This document shows, one piece after another, positions 36,467 to 44,746 of a stretch of DNA of 64,000 nt (position 1 is its first letter; each line of letters begins with the position of its first letter). The translations under genes were made by a program, and so were the position numbers. Origin of the DNA: Thermocaproicibacter melissae (GTDB taxonomy: Bacteria; Bacillota; Clostridia; Oscillospirales; Acutalibacteraceae); the NCBI RefSeq assembly GCF_024498295.1, contig NZ_CP101827.1, forward strand, positions 433,501-497,500, given 5' to 3'. The notes under the pieces are model-generated. The model was not told where the DNA came from, made no database searches, and saw only the letters and a list, made by a program, of their open reading frames with translations.

Positions 36467-36957
36467 AGACCGCAATTTGTCCGGGAAGCTTTGACCCCGT
36501 TACGCTCGGGCATATGGATATTATCAACCGTGCCCGCAAAATCTTTGACCATGTCATTGTTGCGGTGCTTGTCAATCCTGCAAAGCACCCGGCATTCACG
36601 CTTGAGGAACGTATTGAGCTCCTAAAACGCTGCACAGCGGATATGGATGATGTTGAGGTTGTCGGCTTTGACGGCCTCCTCGCCGATTATGCGCGGGAGC
36701 GCGGTGCCATCGCCATTGTGAGAGGCCTTCGGGCAATGTCAGACTTTGAGTATGAGTTCCAGATGTCTCTCTTCAACAAGAAGCTGAACCCAGATTTGGA
36801 AACAGTTTACCTGAACACTACGGCAGAAAATATGTTCCTCAGCTCCAGCGGAGTAAAGCAAATTGCCTGCTTCGGCGGTGATATTTCAAACTTTGTTCCC
36901 GAAGTAATTCTTTCGGATATTGAACGTCGTTTATGCGCGGGAGGGAAACAGACATGA
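36463..36957 (+). CDS. coaD: Phosphopantetheine adenylyltransferase
   Basis: 164 aa. PGSFDPVTLGHMDII carries the T/HxGH nucleotidyl transferase motif; RGLRAMSDFEYEFQM and SSSGVKQIA are signature regions. Fourth step of coenzyme A synthesis. Overlaps both neighbours by 4 nt. Confidence 0.95.
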   Translation: MKTAICPGSFDPVTLGHMDIINRARKIFDHVIVAVLVNPAKHPAFTLEERIELLKRCTADMDDVEVVGFDGLLADYARERGAIAIVRGLRAMSDFEYEFQMSLFNKKLNPDLETVYLNTTAENMFLSSSGVKQIACFGGDISNFVPEVILSDIERRLCAGGKQT

Positions 36958-37409
36958 ATATTGATGATCTGATTGACGAACTCTATGATATGGTGGAAAA
37001 GGCGTGGACCCTTCCGATGAGTCACGGCAAAGTCGTGGATGGGGAACAGGTAAAGCAGATTCTGGATGAAATGCGTGAACTGCTTCCACAGGAAGTGCAT
37101 CAAGCCAAGGCAATCGTTGCGGATCGCGCACAGATTTTAGCCGATGCGAAACGCGAGGCGGAGACCACCCTGCGCGTTGCTCAGGAAAAGGCTAAGGCAT
37201 TGGTTGCTCAGGACGTGATTACGCGGGAGGCGCAGCAGCGTGCTAACGAAATTCTGAGCCAGGCACAGGCAAAGTCTCGGGAAATGAAGCGTGCTACCAA
37301 TGAATATGTGGATGACCTGATGAAGCGAACCGACGAAGAACTTGCTCAGCTTCTTTCTGAGGCGAGAAAGATCCGTCAGAGCATCAAGGCTTCCCAACAT
37401 TCAAATTAG
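36954..37409 (+). CDS. Coiled-coil protein (ATPase subunit H/DivIVA-like)
   Basis: 151 aa. A short N-terminal segment (IDDLIDELYDMVEKAWTLP, then SHGKVVDGEQVKQILDEMRELLPQE) resembles that of small clostridial coiled-coil proteins often found after coaD. From residue 50 on it is almost entirely a charged, Ala/Gln/Lys-rich coiled coil similar in composition to V-ATPase subunit H or DivIVA rods. Role unknown; position after coaD and before the dcw cluster hints at division or membrane organisation. ATGA overlap with coaD. Confidence 0.7.
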   Translation: MNIDDLIDELYDMVEKAWTLPMSHGKVVDGEQVKQILDEMRELLPQEVHQAKAIVADRAQILADAKREAETTLRVAQEKAKALVAQDVITREAQQRANEILSQAQAKSREMKRATNEYVDDLMKRTDEELAQLLSEARKIRQSIKASQHSN

Positions 37410-37432
37410 CGGGAAAAAATTCCAAAAATTCT

Positions 37433-37464
37433 TACGCCACAAGATGTTGTGGCGTATTTTTTTT
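37433..37464 (+). terminator. Terminator of the rsmD-coaD operon
   Basis: TACGCCACAA / TTGTGGCGTA with GATG loop and eight T. Confidence 0.95.
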
Positions 37465-37544
37465 ATTCCTTTTTAGAAAACTATATATTGGGATTTTTGT
37501 ATTTAAAAAGACGAAAAAAAGCGCTTCAGCGCTGAAATATTTAG

Positions 37545-37573
37545 TTGCATTTTATACATAAACAAGCTATAAT
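37545..37573 (+). promoter_or_regulatory. Sigma-A promoter of the dcw cluster (Pmra)
   Basis: TTGCAT (37545-37550), 17 nt, TATAAT (37568-37573). Confidence 0.85.
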
Positions 37574-37581
37574 CTAACCAT

Positions 37582-37636
37582 AAAGTGGTGAAAGGTGGAG
37601 GTAACAGAACACAAAGTGGTAATTCGGTGTTCTGTT
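37582..37636 (+). promoter_or_regulatory. mraZ leader: repeated GTGG boxes, strong Shine-Dalgarno and 10-bp hairpin
   Basis: Just downstream of the promoter, AGTGG (37584), GGTGG (37594) and AGTGG (37615) recur at about one and two helical turns and resemble the repeated boxes bound by MraZ in other bacteria. GGAGGT (37597-37602) is the only strong ribosome site but lies 48 nt before the mraZ ATG. Between them is a perfect 10-bp inverted repeat AACAGAACAC/GTGTTCTGTT (37603-37612, 37627-37636) whose loop holds the third box. Confidence 0.55.
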
Positions 37637-37650
37637 TCGTGTGACGAATT

Positions 37651-38070
37651 ATGCTGATCGGTGAATATCAACATAATATCGACCTCAAAGGCAGGGTTAT
37701 CGTTCCCTCCAAATTCCGTGAGGATTTGGGGGATCGTTTCTATGTCACAAAAGGCTTGGACGGCTGCCTTTTTGTCCTTTCTGCGGAAGGCTGGAAAAGC
37801 CTTCAGGAAAAAGTGAGCGCCATGCCTGTCTCCAAGGCACGTGGACTGCAGCGCTTTTTCTTCTCTGGGGCCGTTGAGGTAGAGCCGGACAAGCAGGGCA
37901 GAATCCTGATTCCTCAAAACCTTCGCACTTACGCCTCCCTCGATCGGGATGTTACCTTTATCGGAACCTCCAACCGGGCGGAGATTTGGAACACCACAAA
38001 GTGGAATGAGTTTAATGCGTCGCTGACACAGGAAGCGATTGCCGAAGCCATGGACGAGCTTGATTTTTAG
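37651..38070 (+). CDS. mraZ: Transcriptional regulator MraZ
   Basis: 139 aa. Two AbrB/SpoVT-like half domains, each with a D-x-x-G-R motif: DLKGRVIVPSKFRE and EPDKQGRILIPQNLR. MraZ forms a ring and represses its own dcw promoter in E. coli. The start MLIGEYQHNIDLKGR matches homologues, but no Shine-Dalgarno sequence is near this ATG (see the leader entry). Confidence 0.94.
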   Translation: MLIGEYQHNIDLKGRVIVPSKFREDLGDRFYVTKGLDGCLFVLSAEGWKSLQEKVSAMPVSKARGLQRFFFSGAVEVEPDKQGRILIPQNLRTYASLDRDVTFIGTSNRAEIWNTTKWNEFNASLTQEAIAEAMDELDF

Positions 38071-38081
38071 GGGTGACTAAA

Positions 38082-39005
38082 TTGGAATTCACTCACAAAC
38101 CTGTGCTGTTCGATGAGACAATCGAGAGCTTGTCCATTAAGCCGGATGGAGTGTATATTGACGGCACGGCCGGTGGCGGCGGCCATTCTAGGGCAATTGC
38201 CGAAAAGTTGACGACAGGCCGGCTTTTAGCAATCGACCAAGACCCTGACGCGATTCAGGTGTTGAAAGAAAGACTCGGAAGTTTTCCTTGTGTCAGCATT
38301 TACCAATGCAATTTTGCGGAAATGAAGGAAGCTGCCGCAGCAAACGGAATCAACGAAGCCGATGGGGTTCTGTTGGATATCGGGATTTCTTCCTACCAGG
38401 TCGATAATCCGGAACGCGGCTTTTCCTACCACCATGACGCACCTCTCGATATGCGCATGAGCAAGAAAGGTGTTTCCGCAAAAGATATTGTGAATACTTT
38501 TTCGTGGCAGGAACTCGCGGAAATCATTTCAAAATATGGGGAAGAGAAATACGCGAGACAAATTGCCCAGGGCATCGTTCGGGCGAGGGAAAAAGCCCCA
38601 GTGGAAACAACGCTTCAGCTCGCCGAAATCGTTAAACAGTCTGTGCCTGCCAAGGCTTGCAGGGACGGGCACCCGGCCCGCAAAACCTTCCAAGCGCTCC
38701 GGATTCAAGTCAACGGGGAATTGGACAAGCTTTCCGAGGGATTGGATGCCGCATTCTCGCTTCTGAAGCCGGGCGGGCGTCTGGCAGTAATTACCTTCCA
38801 TTCTCTGGAAGACCGCATCGTGAAGCAGCGCATGGCAGACTGGTGCAAGGGCTGCATCTGCCCTCCGGATTTTCCGGTGTGTGTATGCGGCAGAAAACCT
38901 CAAGCAGAGTTGCTTTACAAGAAAGGCCTTGTACCTTCCGAGCAAGAGATAAAAGAAAATCCACGTTCTCGCAGTGCTAGGCTGCGGGTATGCGTTAAGC
39001 TGTAA
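38082..39005 (+). CDS. rsmH: 16S rRNA (cytosine1402-N4)-methyltransferase RsmH
   Basis: 307 aa. SAM motif DGTAGGGGHSRAI, then LLDIGISSYQVDNPERGFSY and late VITFHSLEDRIVK. The frame opens at GTG 38073, but AGGGGTGA (38069-38076) is correctly spaced for TTG 38082, and the homologue-like start MEFTHKPVLFDETIE begins there. Follows mraZ in the dcw cluster. Confidence 0.93.
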   Translation: MEFTHKPVLFDETIESLSIKPDGVYIDGTAGGGGHSRAIAEKLTTGRLLAIDQDPDAIQVLKERLGSFPCVSIYQCNFAEMKEAAAANGINEADGVLLDIGISSYQVDNPERGFSYHHDAPLDMRMSKKGVSAKDIVNTFSWQELAEIISKYGEEKYARQIAQGIVRAREKAPVETTLQLAEIVKQSVPAKACRDGHPARKTFQALRIQVNGELDKLSEGLDAAFSLLKPGGRLAVITFHSLEDRIVKQRMADWCKGCICPPDFPVCVCGRKPQAELLYKKGLVPSEQEIKENPRSRSARLRVCVKL

Positions 39006-39028
39006 TTCAAATGTGGGGAGTGATTGTT

Positions 39029-39529
39029 GTGGCAAACCAGAACATTGCTTACGATTTTGCCCTCTTTGAAGAGAAGAACACAGCGGAACCGATACGAGTA
39101 CCGCAGAAAAAATCCAATGTAATTGAACTTCCGAAAGAGCGCCTGCAGGCAAATCGCAAAGCGCGTCTGAAAAAATATCTTCTTCCTTTTTTTGCGTTTC
39201 TTGTCATTGCCGGACTGGTTGGTGCCTATATTAACGGGGAAGTCCAGCTTTACACACTCACCACGCAGCTCAATGCCGCACAAAAGACTCTGCAAGAGCA
39301 GCAGGACTGCAACGCCAGACTGAAACTCCGTTCCGACTGCTCGCTTTCTATGGAAGCAGTTGAAAACTACGCATCTCAGAAACTTGGCATGAAACCCACG
39401 CAGGAGGATCAGGTCATCACCATGCAGCTGACAAACGGCGACAAGAGTGAGGTAGTGCAGAAAACGGTTGAAGGCAGTTGGGCATGGCTGCAGAACATCT
39501 GGGACACGATAACAAGCTTTCTGTCATAA
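39029..39529 (+). CDS. ftsL: FtsL-like cell division protein
   Basis: 166 aa, bitopic. Basic cytoplasmic N-terminus of about 50 residues, one membrane helix (LLPFFAFLVIAGLVGAYI), then an extracytoplasmic coiled coil (LYTLTTQLNAAQKTLQEQQ) ending in MEAVENYASQKLGMKPT, the FtsL/DivIC end motif. GTG 39029 has GGGGAGTGA upstream; ATG 39011 precedes that site. Assigned largely from position between rsmH and the PBP gene. Confidence 0.82.
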   Translation: MANQNIAYDFALFEEKNTAEPIRVPQKKSNVIELPKERLQANRKARLKKYLLPFFAFLVIAGLVGAYINGEVQLYTLTTQLNAAQKTLQEQQDCNARLKLRSDCSLSMEAVENYASQKLGMKPTQEDQVITMQLTNGDKSEVVQKTVEGSWAWLQNIWDTITSFLS

Positions 39530-39649
39530 ACGAAGCATGTCTCCAGTACATATTATTTAGCGCGAAAATTTGTATTGACGAGTGGAAAGAGAGTTGAGAG
39601 AGAATCTTAACTCTCATTTGTTATGAGGCGTTCCTTGTTGGAGGTAAAT

Positions 39650-41851
39650 ATGGCAAAAGGGAAAACGGTCAGAACATGGCGCAGAACAATGATCATCCTG
39701 ATTCTGCTGGTGGGGGTCGGTTTTGGCGCCGTCATCTTCAGCTTAGTGAAGCTGCAGCTGATTCAAGGCCCTGAACTCCAGAAACGCGCCACCGATCAAC
39801 AGTTGAAAGACACTACGCTTTCGGCAAAGCGCGGAACAATTTACGACTGCAACATGAAGGAACTCGCTAAGAGCGCTACTGTCTGGGACGTAATCCTTGA
39901 GCCCGCCTATATTACCGATAAAAACCGCGATGTTATTGCGTCGGGCCTGTCGGAAATTCTCGGTATTAACAAGGATGAGATTGTAAAACGCAGTCAAAAA
40001 AAGACGTACTATGAGATTCTGAAAAGCAAAGTCGAGGAAGACGTCCGCAATAAGATTCTGGAATTCAAATCGAAAAATAATATCACGAGCGGAATCCGCT
40101 TGGAAGAAAACTATAAACGGTACTATCCTTACGGAAAATTTGCCGCCACTGTGCTCGGGTTTACCGGCACGGACAATCAGGGCCTCGCCGGAGTAGAAGC
40201 AGAGTATGACAGCGAACTCACCGGCACGCCCGGACGCCTCGTCACGGCACAGAACGCCGTCGGCACCGATATGAACTTCCAATATGAGCAGGAAGTTGCC
40301 GCAAAAGACGGCGACAGCCTCGTCCTTACCATTGATGAGGTCATTCAGCATTATGTGGAAAAATACCTCGCTGAGGGCATCGCAAACAACAAGGTCCAAA
40401 ACCGCGGATGCGCTATTGTCATGAATGTCAAGACCGGTGCTATTCTCGCAATGGCCGTAAAGGGCGATTTTGACCCCAATAATCCGTTTGTCATTGACGA
40501 TCCCCAAAAAGCAGCGGAGATTGAAGCAATTACAGACCCAGATAAAAAAAGCGAAGCCAAGCAGAAAGCACTTCAGGAGCAGTGGCGCAACAAGTGCATC
40601 AGCGATGTGTATTTCCCTGGTTCCGTTTTCAAAATGATTACCGCTTCGGCGGCCTTGGAAGAGAAATTGGTGTCGGAGGATACCCCGTTCAACTGCCCGC
40701 CATATTTGGTAATTGGCGACCGAAAAATTAAAGACTGGAAAACCTTCGGCCATTTGACCTTTGCGGAAGGAATCTGCCAGTCCAGCAACGTCGTCTTTAT
40801 GCAGGTGGGTCAGAGACTCGGGGCACAACTCCTCTTCAAATACTTTGATGCGTTCGGGTTTACCCAAAAAACGGGAATCGACCTTCCGGGTGAATCGCGA
40901 AGCATCTATATTACCGCCGAGAATATGACACCGGTTGACCTTGCGTGCATATCCTTCGGGCAGTCCAACAGTATTACACCAATCCAGATGATTACAGCGG
41001 CGTGCGCGGTTGCAAACGGCGGATATCTTGTTCAGCCGCACATCGTCGAAAAGATTATAGACAGCAACGGAAACATCGTCAAAACTGCTGACACGACTCC
41101 GAAACGCCAAGTGATTTCTAAAGAAACCTCACAGCGTATGTGCAAAATATTGCAACAAGACGCCAAGACCGGCACCGCGAAGAGCGGATATATTGCCGGT
41201 TACCGTGTCTGCGGCAAAACGGGAACTTCCGAAAAGCAAGGCATGGCGAAAGGAGAATATATCGCGTCTTACTGCGGCTTTGCGCCCGCGGAAGATCCGG
41301 AAATCGCCATGCTGGTCTTCTATGACCAGCCTCATGGCCCGAACGGATATTACGGCAGTCCGGTTGCCGGCCCGACTTTTCTGGCGACTATGACGCAGGT
41401 TTTGCCCTATATCGGTGTTCAGCCGCAGTATACGGAGGAAGAACTTGCAAAACTCGACGGGAAAGCTCCGAATGTTGTCGGCAAAACGGTTGACGCGGCA
41501 AAGAATCAAGTGGCTCAGGAAGGCCTCCAAGCCAAAGTCTATGGGGATGGGAATACCGTCGTTTCCCAGATTCCGGAGGCAGGAAAGTCCATACCGAAGA
41601 AAGGCACGGTTGTACTGTTTACCGATAAAAACTCTGCCGCACAAACTGTTACGGTTCCCAATCTTGTGAATCTGACCCTTTCCGAAGCGAACCAAAGAGC
41701 GGCGGAAGCGGGTTTGAATATTAGCATTGCAGGTGCCGCATTGACCAGCTCAAGCGCAGTCTCGTCCACGCAAAGCATTGCGGAAGGGACGAAGGTGGCT
41801 CCGGGCACGGTGATAACCGTGACATTCTCCGAAAAGAATCAGGTGGCCTAA
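39650..41851 (+). CDS. Division or sporulation penicillin-binding transpeptidase with PASTA domains
   Basis: 733 aa. One N-terminal membrane helix, a PBP dimerisation domain, and a transpeptidase with the three active-site motifs SVFK (nucleophile Ser), SSN and KTG (VCGKTGTSEKQ). The C-terminus has two PASTA repeats (PNVVGKTVDAAKNQVAQEGL and PNLVNLTLSEANQRAAEAGL). It crosslinks septal peptidoglycan. Gene position fits ftsI/pbpB, while PASTA-bearing paralogues include SpoVD; the two cannot be told apart here. ATG 39650 follows GGAGGTAA. Confidence 0.9.
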   Translation: MAKGKTVRTWRRTMIILILLVGVGFGAVIFSLVKLQLIQGPELQKRATDQQLKDTTLSAKRGTIYDCNMKELAKSATVWDVILEPAYITDKNRDVIASGLSEILGINKDEIVKRSQKKTYYEILKSKVEEDVRNKILEFKSKNNITSGIRLEENYKRYYPYGKFAATVLGFTGTDNQGLAGVEAEYDSELTGTPGRLVTAQNAVGTDMNFQYEQEVAAKDGDSLVLTIDEVIQHYVEKYLAEGIANNKVQNRGCAIVMNVKTGAILAMAVKGDFDPNNPFVIDDPQKAAEIEAITDPDKKSEAKQKALQEQWRNKCISDVYFPGSVFKMITASAALEEKLVSEDTPFNCPPYLVIGDRKIKDWKTFGHLTFAEGICQSSNVVFMQVGQRLGAQLLFKYFDAFGFTQKTGIDLPGESRSIYITAENMTPVDLACISFGQSNSITPIQMITAACAVANGGYLVQPHIVEKIIDSNGNIVKTADTTPKRQVISKETSQRMCKILQQDAKTGTAKSGYIAGYRVCGKTGTSEKQGMAKGEYIASYCGFAPAEDPEIAMLVFYDQPHGPNGYYGSPVAGPTFLATMTQVLPYIGVQPQYTEEELAKLDGKAPNVVGKTVDAAKNQVAQEGLQAKVYGDGNTVVSQIPEAGKSIPKKGTVVLFTDKNSAAQTVTVPNLVNLTLSEANQRAAEAGLNISIAGAALTSSSAVSSTQSIAEGTKVAPGTVITVTFSEKNQVA

Positions 41852-41878
41852 TGCGTTGACGCAGGGAGAAGCAGTGGT

Positions 41879-42394
41879 ATGATTAAGATGAAACAAGCGA
41901 AAAAAATCATTGCTGTATCGAATGGCGCTGAACGGGCAACATATTTTCTGGGAAAGATACTGAAAAGGAACATAAATGACGTCACTGTTATTGATGTACA
42001 CAAAGCCGAGGAGCGGGGAGATACGGTGGCGGTTCTCCTTGCTCCGGAACCTCAGGAAATCCCGCTGCCTGCGCTGTTTTCGGTGTGCGTAACGAAATTT
42101 GAGCCGGAAAAGCCGAAACCCCTCGGCTTCCGGAGCGTGTTTACTTATTCAACCCGTTGGGACGGAGCGGATTTCACTGCGAGAAATATCCGCACTCTTC
42201 CCGATGGAACAACTGTGTTTGAAATGGTTGGAATCGGCATCATTGGCCGAGTGCGCTTGGAACATGCCCAGAAAGGAGACGTGGAAGCGTCTTTGGCTGC
42301 GGCGGCCGCGGCAATGGCCGCAGGCGTACCGTTTGCCGGAATATTGGATGCCCTGAACGGACCGGATGAAGCTCCGGCCGCTTCGGGCCTCTGA
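41879..42394 (+). CDS. Degenerate Mur-ligase-like protein lacking the P-loop
   Basis: 171 aa. The N-terminus IIAVSNGAERATYFLGKILKR lines up with the first strand and helix of Mur ligases (I-x-V-T-G-T-N-G-K-T-T-x-x-x-x-L-x-x-I-L), but GTNGKTT is replaced by NGAERAT, so ATP binding should be lost. Residues 95-160 (GADFTARNIRTLPDGTTVFEM, GRVRLE, ASLAAAAAAMAAGVPFAGIL) resemble the end of the Mur central domain. The catalytic middle and the C-terminal domain are missing. It sits exactly where murE/murF occur in related clusters, in frame, with a ribosome site. A pseudo-enzyme or a decaying relic; the function is open. Confidence 0.6.
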   Translation: MIKMKQAKKIIAVSNGAERATYFLGKILKRNINDVTVIDVHKAEERGDTVAVLLAPEPQEIPLPALFSVCVTKFEPEKPKPLGFRSVFTYSTRWDGADFTARNIRTLPDGTTVFEMVGIGIIGRVRLEHAQKGDVEASLAAAAAAMAAGVPFAGILDALNGPDEAPAASGL

Positions 42395-42422
42395 AGTTTA
42401 TAAAGAATGGAAGAAGATTAGT

Positions 42423-43430
42423 ATGAATTCTGTATTGATTGCAGCAGCGGCATTAATTTCATTCGGCATAACAGCCCTGCTTGGAAAATGGATGATACCG
42501 TTCCTTCATAGAATTAATTTCGGTCAGACAATCCGAAGTGAGGGACCGGCATGGCATAAGAAAAAGAGCGGAACCCCGATTATGGGTGGTTTGATGTTCA
42601 TAATCGGGTCGATTGTCGCTGTCGCAATCTGCGTCCCATTGTATTTCGATCAAAGCGGAGAAAGTCCTTCTGTAATGCTAATGAACGTCAAGATTGTCGG
42701 CGGTATGCTGATGGCCTGCGGCTTTGGAGCGATTGGGTTCCTGGACGACTACATCAAGGCCGTAAAAAAGAGAAATTTAGGCCTCAACGTTCGGCAGAAG
42801 CTGGTTCTTCAATTCCTTGTTGCGGCAGCATACCTGTATTCACTCTACCGCTTCGGGGCAGGCAGCAGGATGCTTGTTCCGTTTGCCGGCAGTGTCGATT
42901 GGGGAATCTGGTACTGGGTTATTTGTTTGCTTGGAATTGTCGGCATGGTCAACGCCGTCAACTTTACCGACGGAATTGACGGACTGAACGCATCAGTTAC
43001 TTTTTTCGTAAGCCTTACATTCCTCACGATTGCAGGATTTTTGCGCCTTACACCGGTCGGAATATTCGCTGCGGCTGCGGCAGGCGGCTGCCTCGGCTTT
43101 CTTATTTGGAATTTCAACCCGGCAAAGGTTTTTATGGGTGACACCGGTTCGCTGTTCCTCGGCGGCATTGTGTGCGCGCTCGGCTTCGCTTTAAATCTGC
43201 CGATCTTGATTCTTCTGGCAGGCATTGTTTACTTGGCCGAAATTCTCTCCGTTGTACTTCAGGTTCTGTACTTTAAGGCCACGCATGGAAAGCGGCTGTT
43301 CAAAATGAGCCCGATTCATCACCATTTTGAACTCTGTGGCTGGAGCGAAGTGAAAATCTGCGCTGTGTTCAGCATCGTTACTGTTATTTTCGGTGCAGTA
43401 TCTGTTCTGCTTGCGGTTTTTGGACTGTAA
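42423..43430 (+). CDS. mraY: Phospho-MurNAc-pentapeptide transferase MraY
   Basis: 335 aa from ATG 42423, about ten membrane helices. GPAWHKKKSGTPIMGG, FLDDYIKAVKKRNLGL (catalytic Asp pair), NFTDGIDGLNAS, VFMGDTGSL and MSPIHHHFEL are all MraY hallmarks. Makes lipid I. The frame extends upstream over the end of the Mur-like gene, but no site supports an earlier start. Confidence 0.95.
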   Translation: MNSVLIAAAALISFGITALLGKWMIPFLHRINFGQTIRSEGPAWHKKKSGTPIMGGLMFIIGSIVAVAICVPLYFDQSGESPSVMLMNVKIVGGMLMACGFGAIGFLDDYIKAVKKRNLGLNVRQKLVLQFLVAAAYLYSLYRFGAGSRMLVPFAGSVDWGIWYWVICLLGIVGMVNAVNFTDGIDGLNASVTFFVSLTFLTIAGFLRLTPVGIFAAAAAGGCLGFLIWNFNPAKVFMGDTGSLFLGGIVCALGFALNLPILILLAGIVYLAEILSVVLQVLYFKATHGKRLFKMSPIHHHFELCGWSEVKICAVFSIVTVIFGAVSVLLAVFGL

Positions 43431-43497
43431 CAGCTTCCGGCTGCTTTATCCGGCGGCGTGCTGTCATACATACCCTTTCCCAAAGGAGTGACGAACA

Positions 43498-44730
43498 TTG
43501 ACGAATGGAACCGCCGCAGGGAGGCGCGCACCCGTGCGCACCGCCCAGCAGAAAACCGTGCAGCAGAATTCTGTCCGTCCGGTTCGGGTGAAAAAGAAAT
43601 TTCGTCTTTTCTCCGCGCGGGAAGGAATGGATCTCCCGTTCTTTTTCCTCGTTATGACGTTGCTCGTAATCGGTCTTGTGATGCTGTTTTCGGCAAGCTA
43701 TGCTTCTGCGGAATATACACAGGGCGACAGCTATTTTTTCATCAAGCGTCAGTTAGTCTTTGCGGTGATTGGCGTCACGGCAATGATCTTGCTTTCTTAT
43801 TTCGATTATCACCATTTTCATAAGCTGGCCGTTCCCATTTTGCTTATTTCTATTGTGTTTCTCGCCATTGTTTTGGTCATGCCGGCAACAAACGGAGTGC
43901 ATCGCTGGATTTCTCTCGGGCCGCTCGGGCAGTTTCAGCCGTCAGAAGTTGCGAAGTTTGCCACCATCTTAATGTTTGCACATCTGATTTCCCTCAATTT
44001 CAGCAAAATGGATACCTTTCGGCACGGAATTCTTCCATATCTCCTGATTTTGCTGCCCATCTGCCTTTTGCTTGTTAAGGAACCGCATATCTCAGCTACG
44101 GTCATAATTATTCTTCTGGCCGGCATCATGCTGTTCATCGGCGGTGTGAAAATGCGCTGGTTTATCGCAGCGTTTGGAGCAATCGGCGCGGCGATTGTCT
44201 ATCTGGTTGCTTTCTCGCACAAGCTTTCCTACACCAGCACCCGACTTGCGGTTTGGTTGAATCCCTTCTCCACCGAGAGCAAGGAAATCATGGAAAAAAC
44301 GTGGCAGACCCGTCAATCACTGTATGCGATTGGTTCGGGAGGCCTGCTCGGCGTGGGAATCGGGCAGTCGCGGCAGAAATATCTGTGGCTGCCGGAGCCG
44401 GAAAATGACTTCGTCTTTTCCGTGGTCTGCGAGGAACTCGGCTTCATCGGTGCCTTGATTATTATTGCTTTGTTTGTTATGCTTGTGTGGCGCGGCGTTT
44501 CCATCTCGCTGCGCGCGAAAGATAAATTCGGTATGCTGCTCGGCGTCGGACTTGTCCTGCAGGTTGGCCTGCAGGCGTTGCTGAACATCGCCGTTGTTAC
44601 CAACACGGTGCCGAACACCGGCATCAGCCTTCCGTTTTTCAGCTACGGAGGTACCTCGCTTGTCATTCTGCTGTCAGAAATGGGAATTGTTCTTTCGATC
44701 TCACGGACGTCATCGGCAGAAAAAACATAA
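43498..44730 (+). CDS. ftsW: Lipid II polymerase FtsW (SEDS family)
   Basis: 410 aa, about ten membrane helices after a basic N-terminus of 40 residues. FQPSEVAKFATILMFA and PNTGISLPFFSYGGTSLV are SEDS glycosyltransferase signatures. The start is TTG with AAGGAGTG 7 nt upstream. Partner of the PBP two genes upstream. Confidence 0.93.
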   Translation: MTNGTAAGRRAPVRTAQQKTVQQNSVRPVRVKKKFRLFSAREGMDLPFFFLVMTLLVIGLVMLFSASYASAEYTQGDSYFFIKRQLVFAVIGVTAMILLSYFDYHHFHKLAVPILLISIVFLAIVLVMPATNGVHRWISLGPLGQFQPSEVAKFATILMFAHLISLNFSKMDTFRHGILPYLLILLPICLLLVKEPHISATVIIILLAGIMLFIGGVKMRWFIAAFGAIGAAIVYLVAFSHKLSYTSTRLAVWLNPFSTESKEIMEKTWQTRQSLYAIGSGGLLGVGIGQSRQKYLWLPEPENDFVFSVVCEELGFIGALIIIALFVMLVWRGVSISLRAKDKFGMLLGVGLVLQVGLQALLNIAVVTNTVPNTGISLPFFSYGGTSLVILLSEMGIVLSISRTSSAEKT

Positions 44731-44746
44731 TTAGGAGTTTTGCAGT

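Noticed and set aside
39743-41110. 455-aa minus-strand frame inside the PBP gene
   Set aside because: Antisense shadow; the plus strand has SVFK, SSN and KTG motifs.
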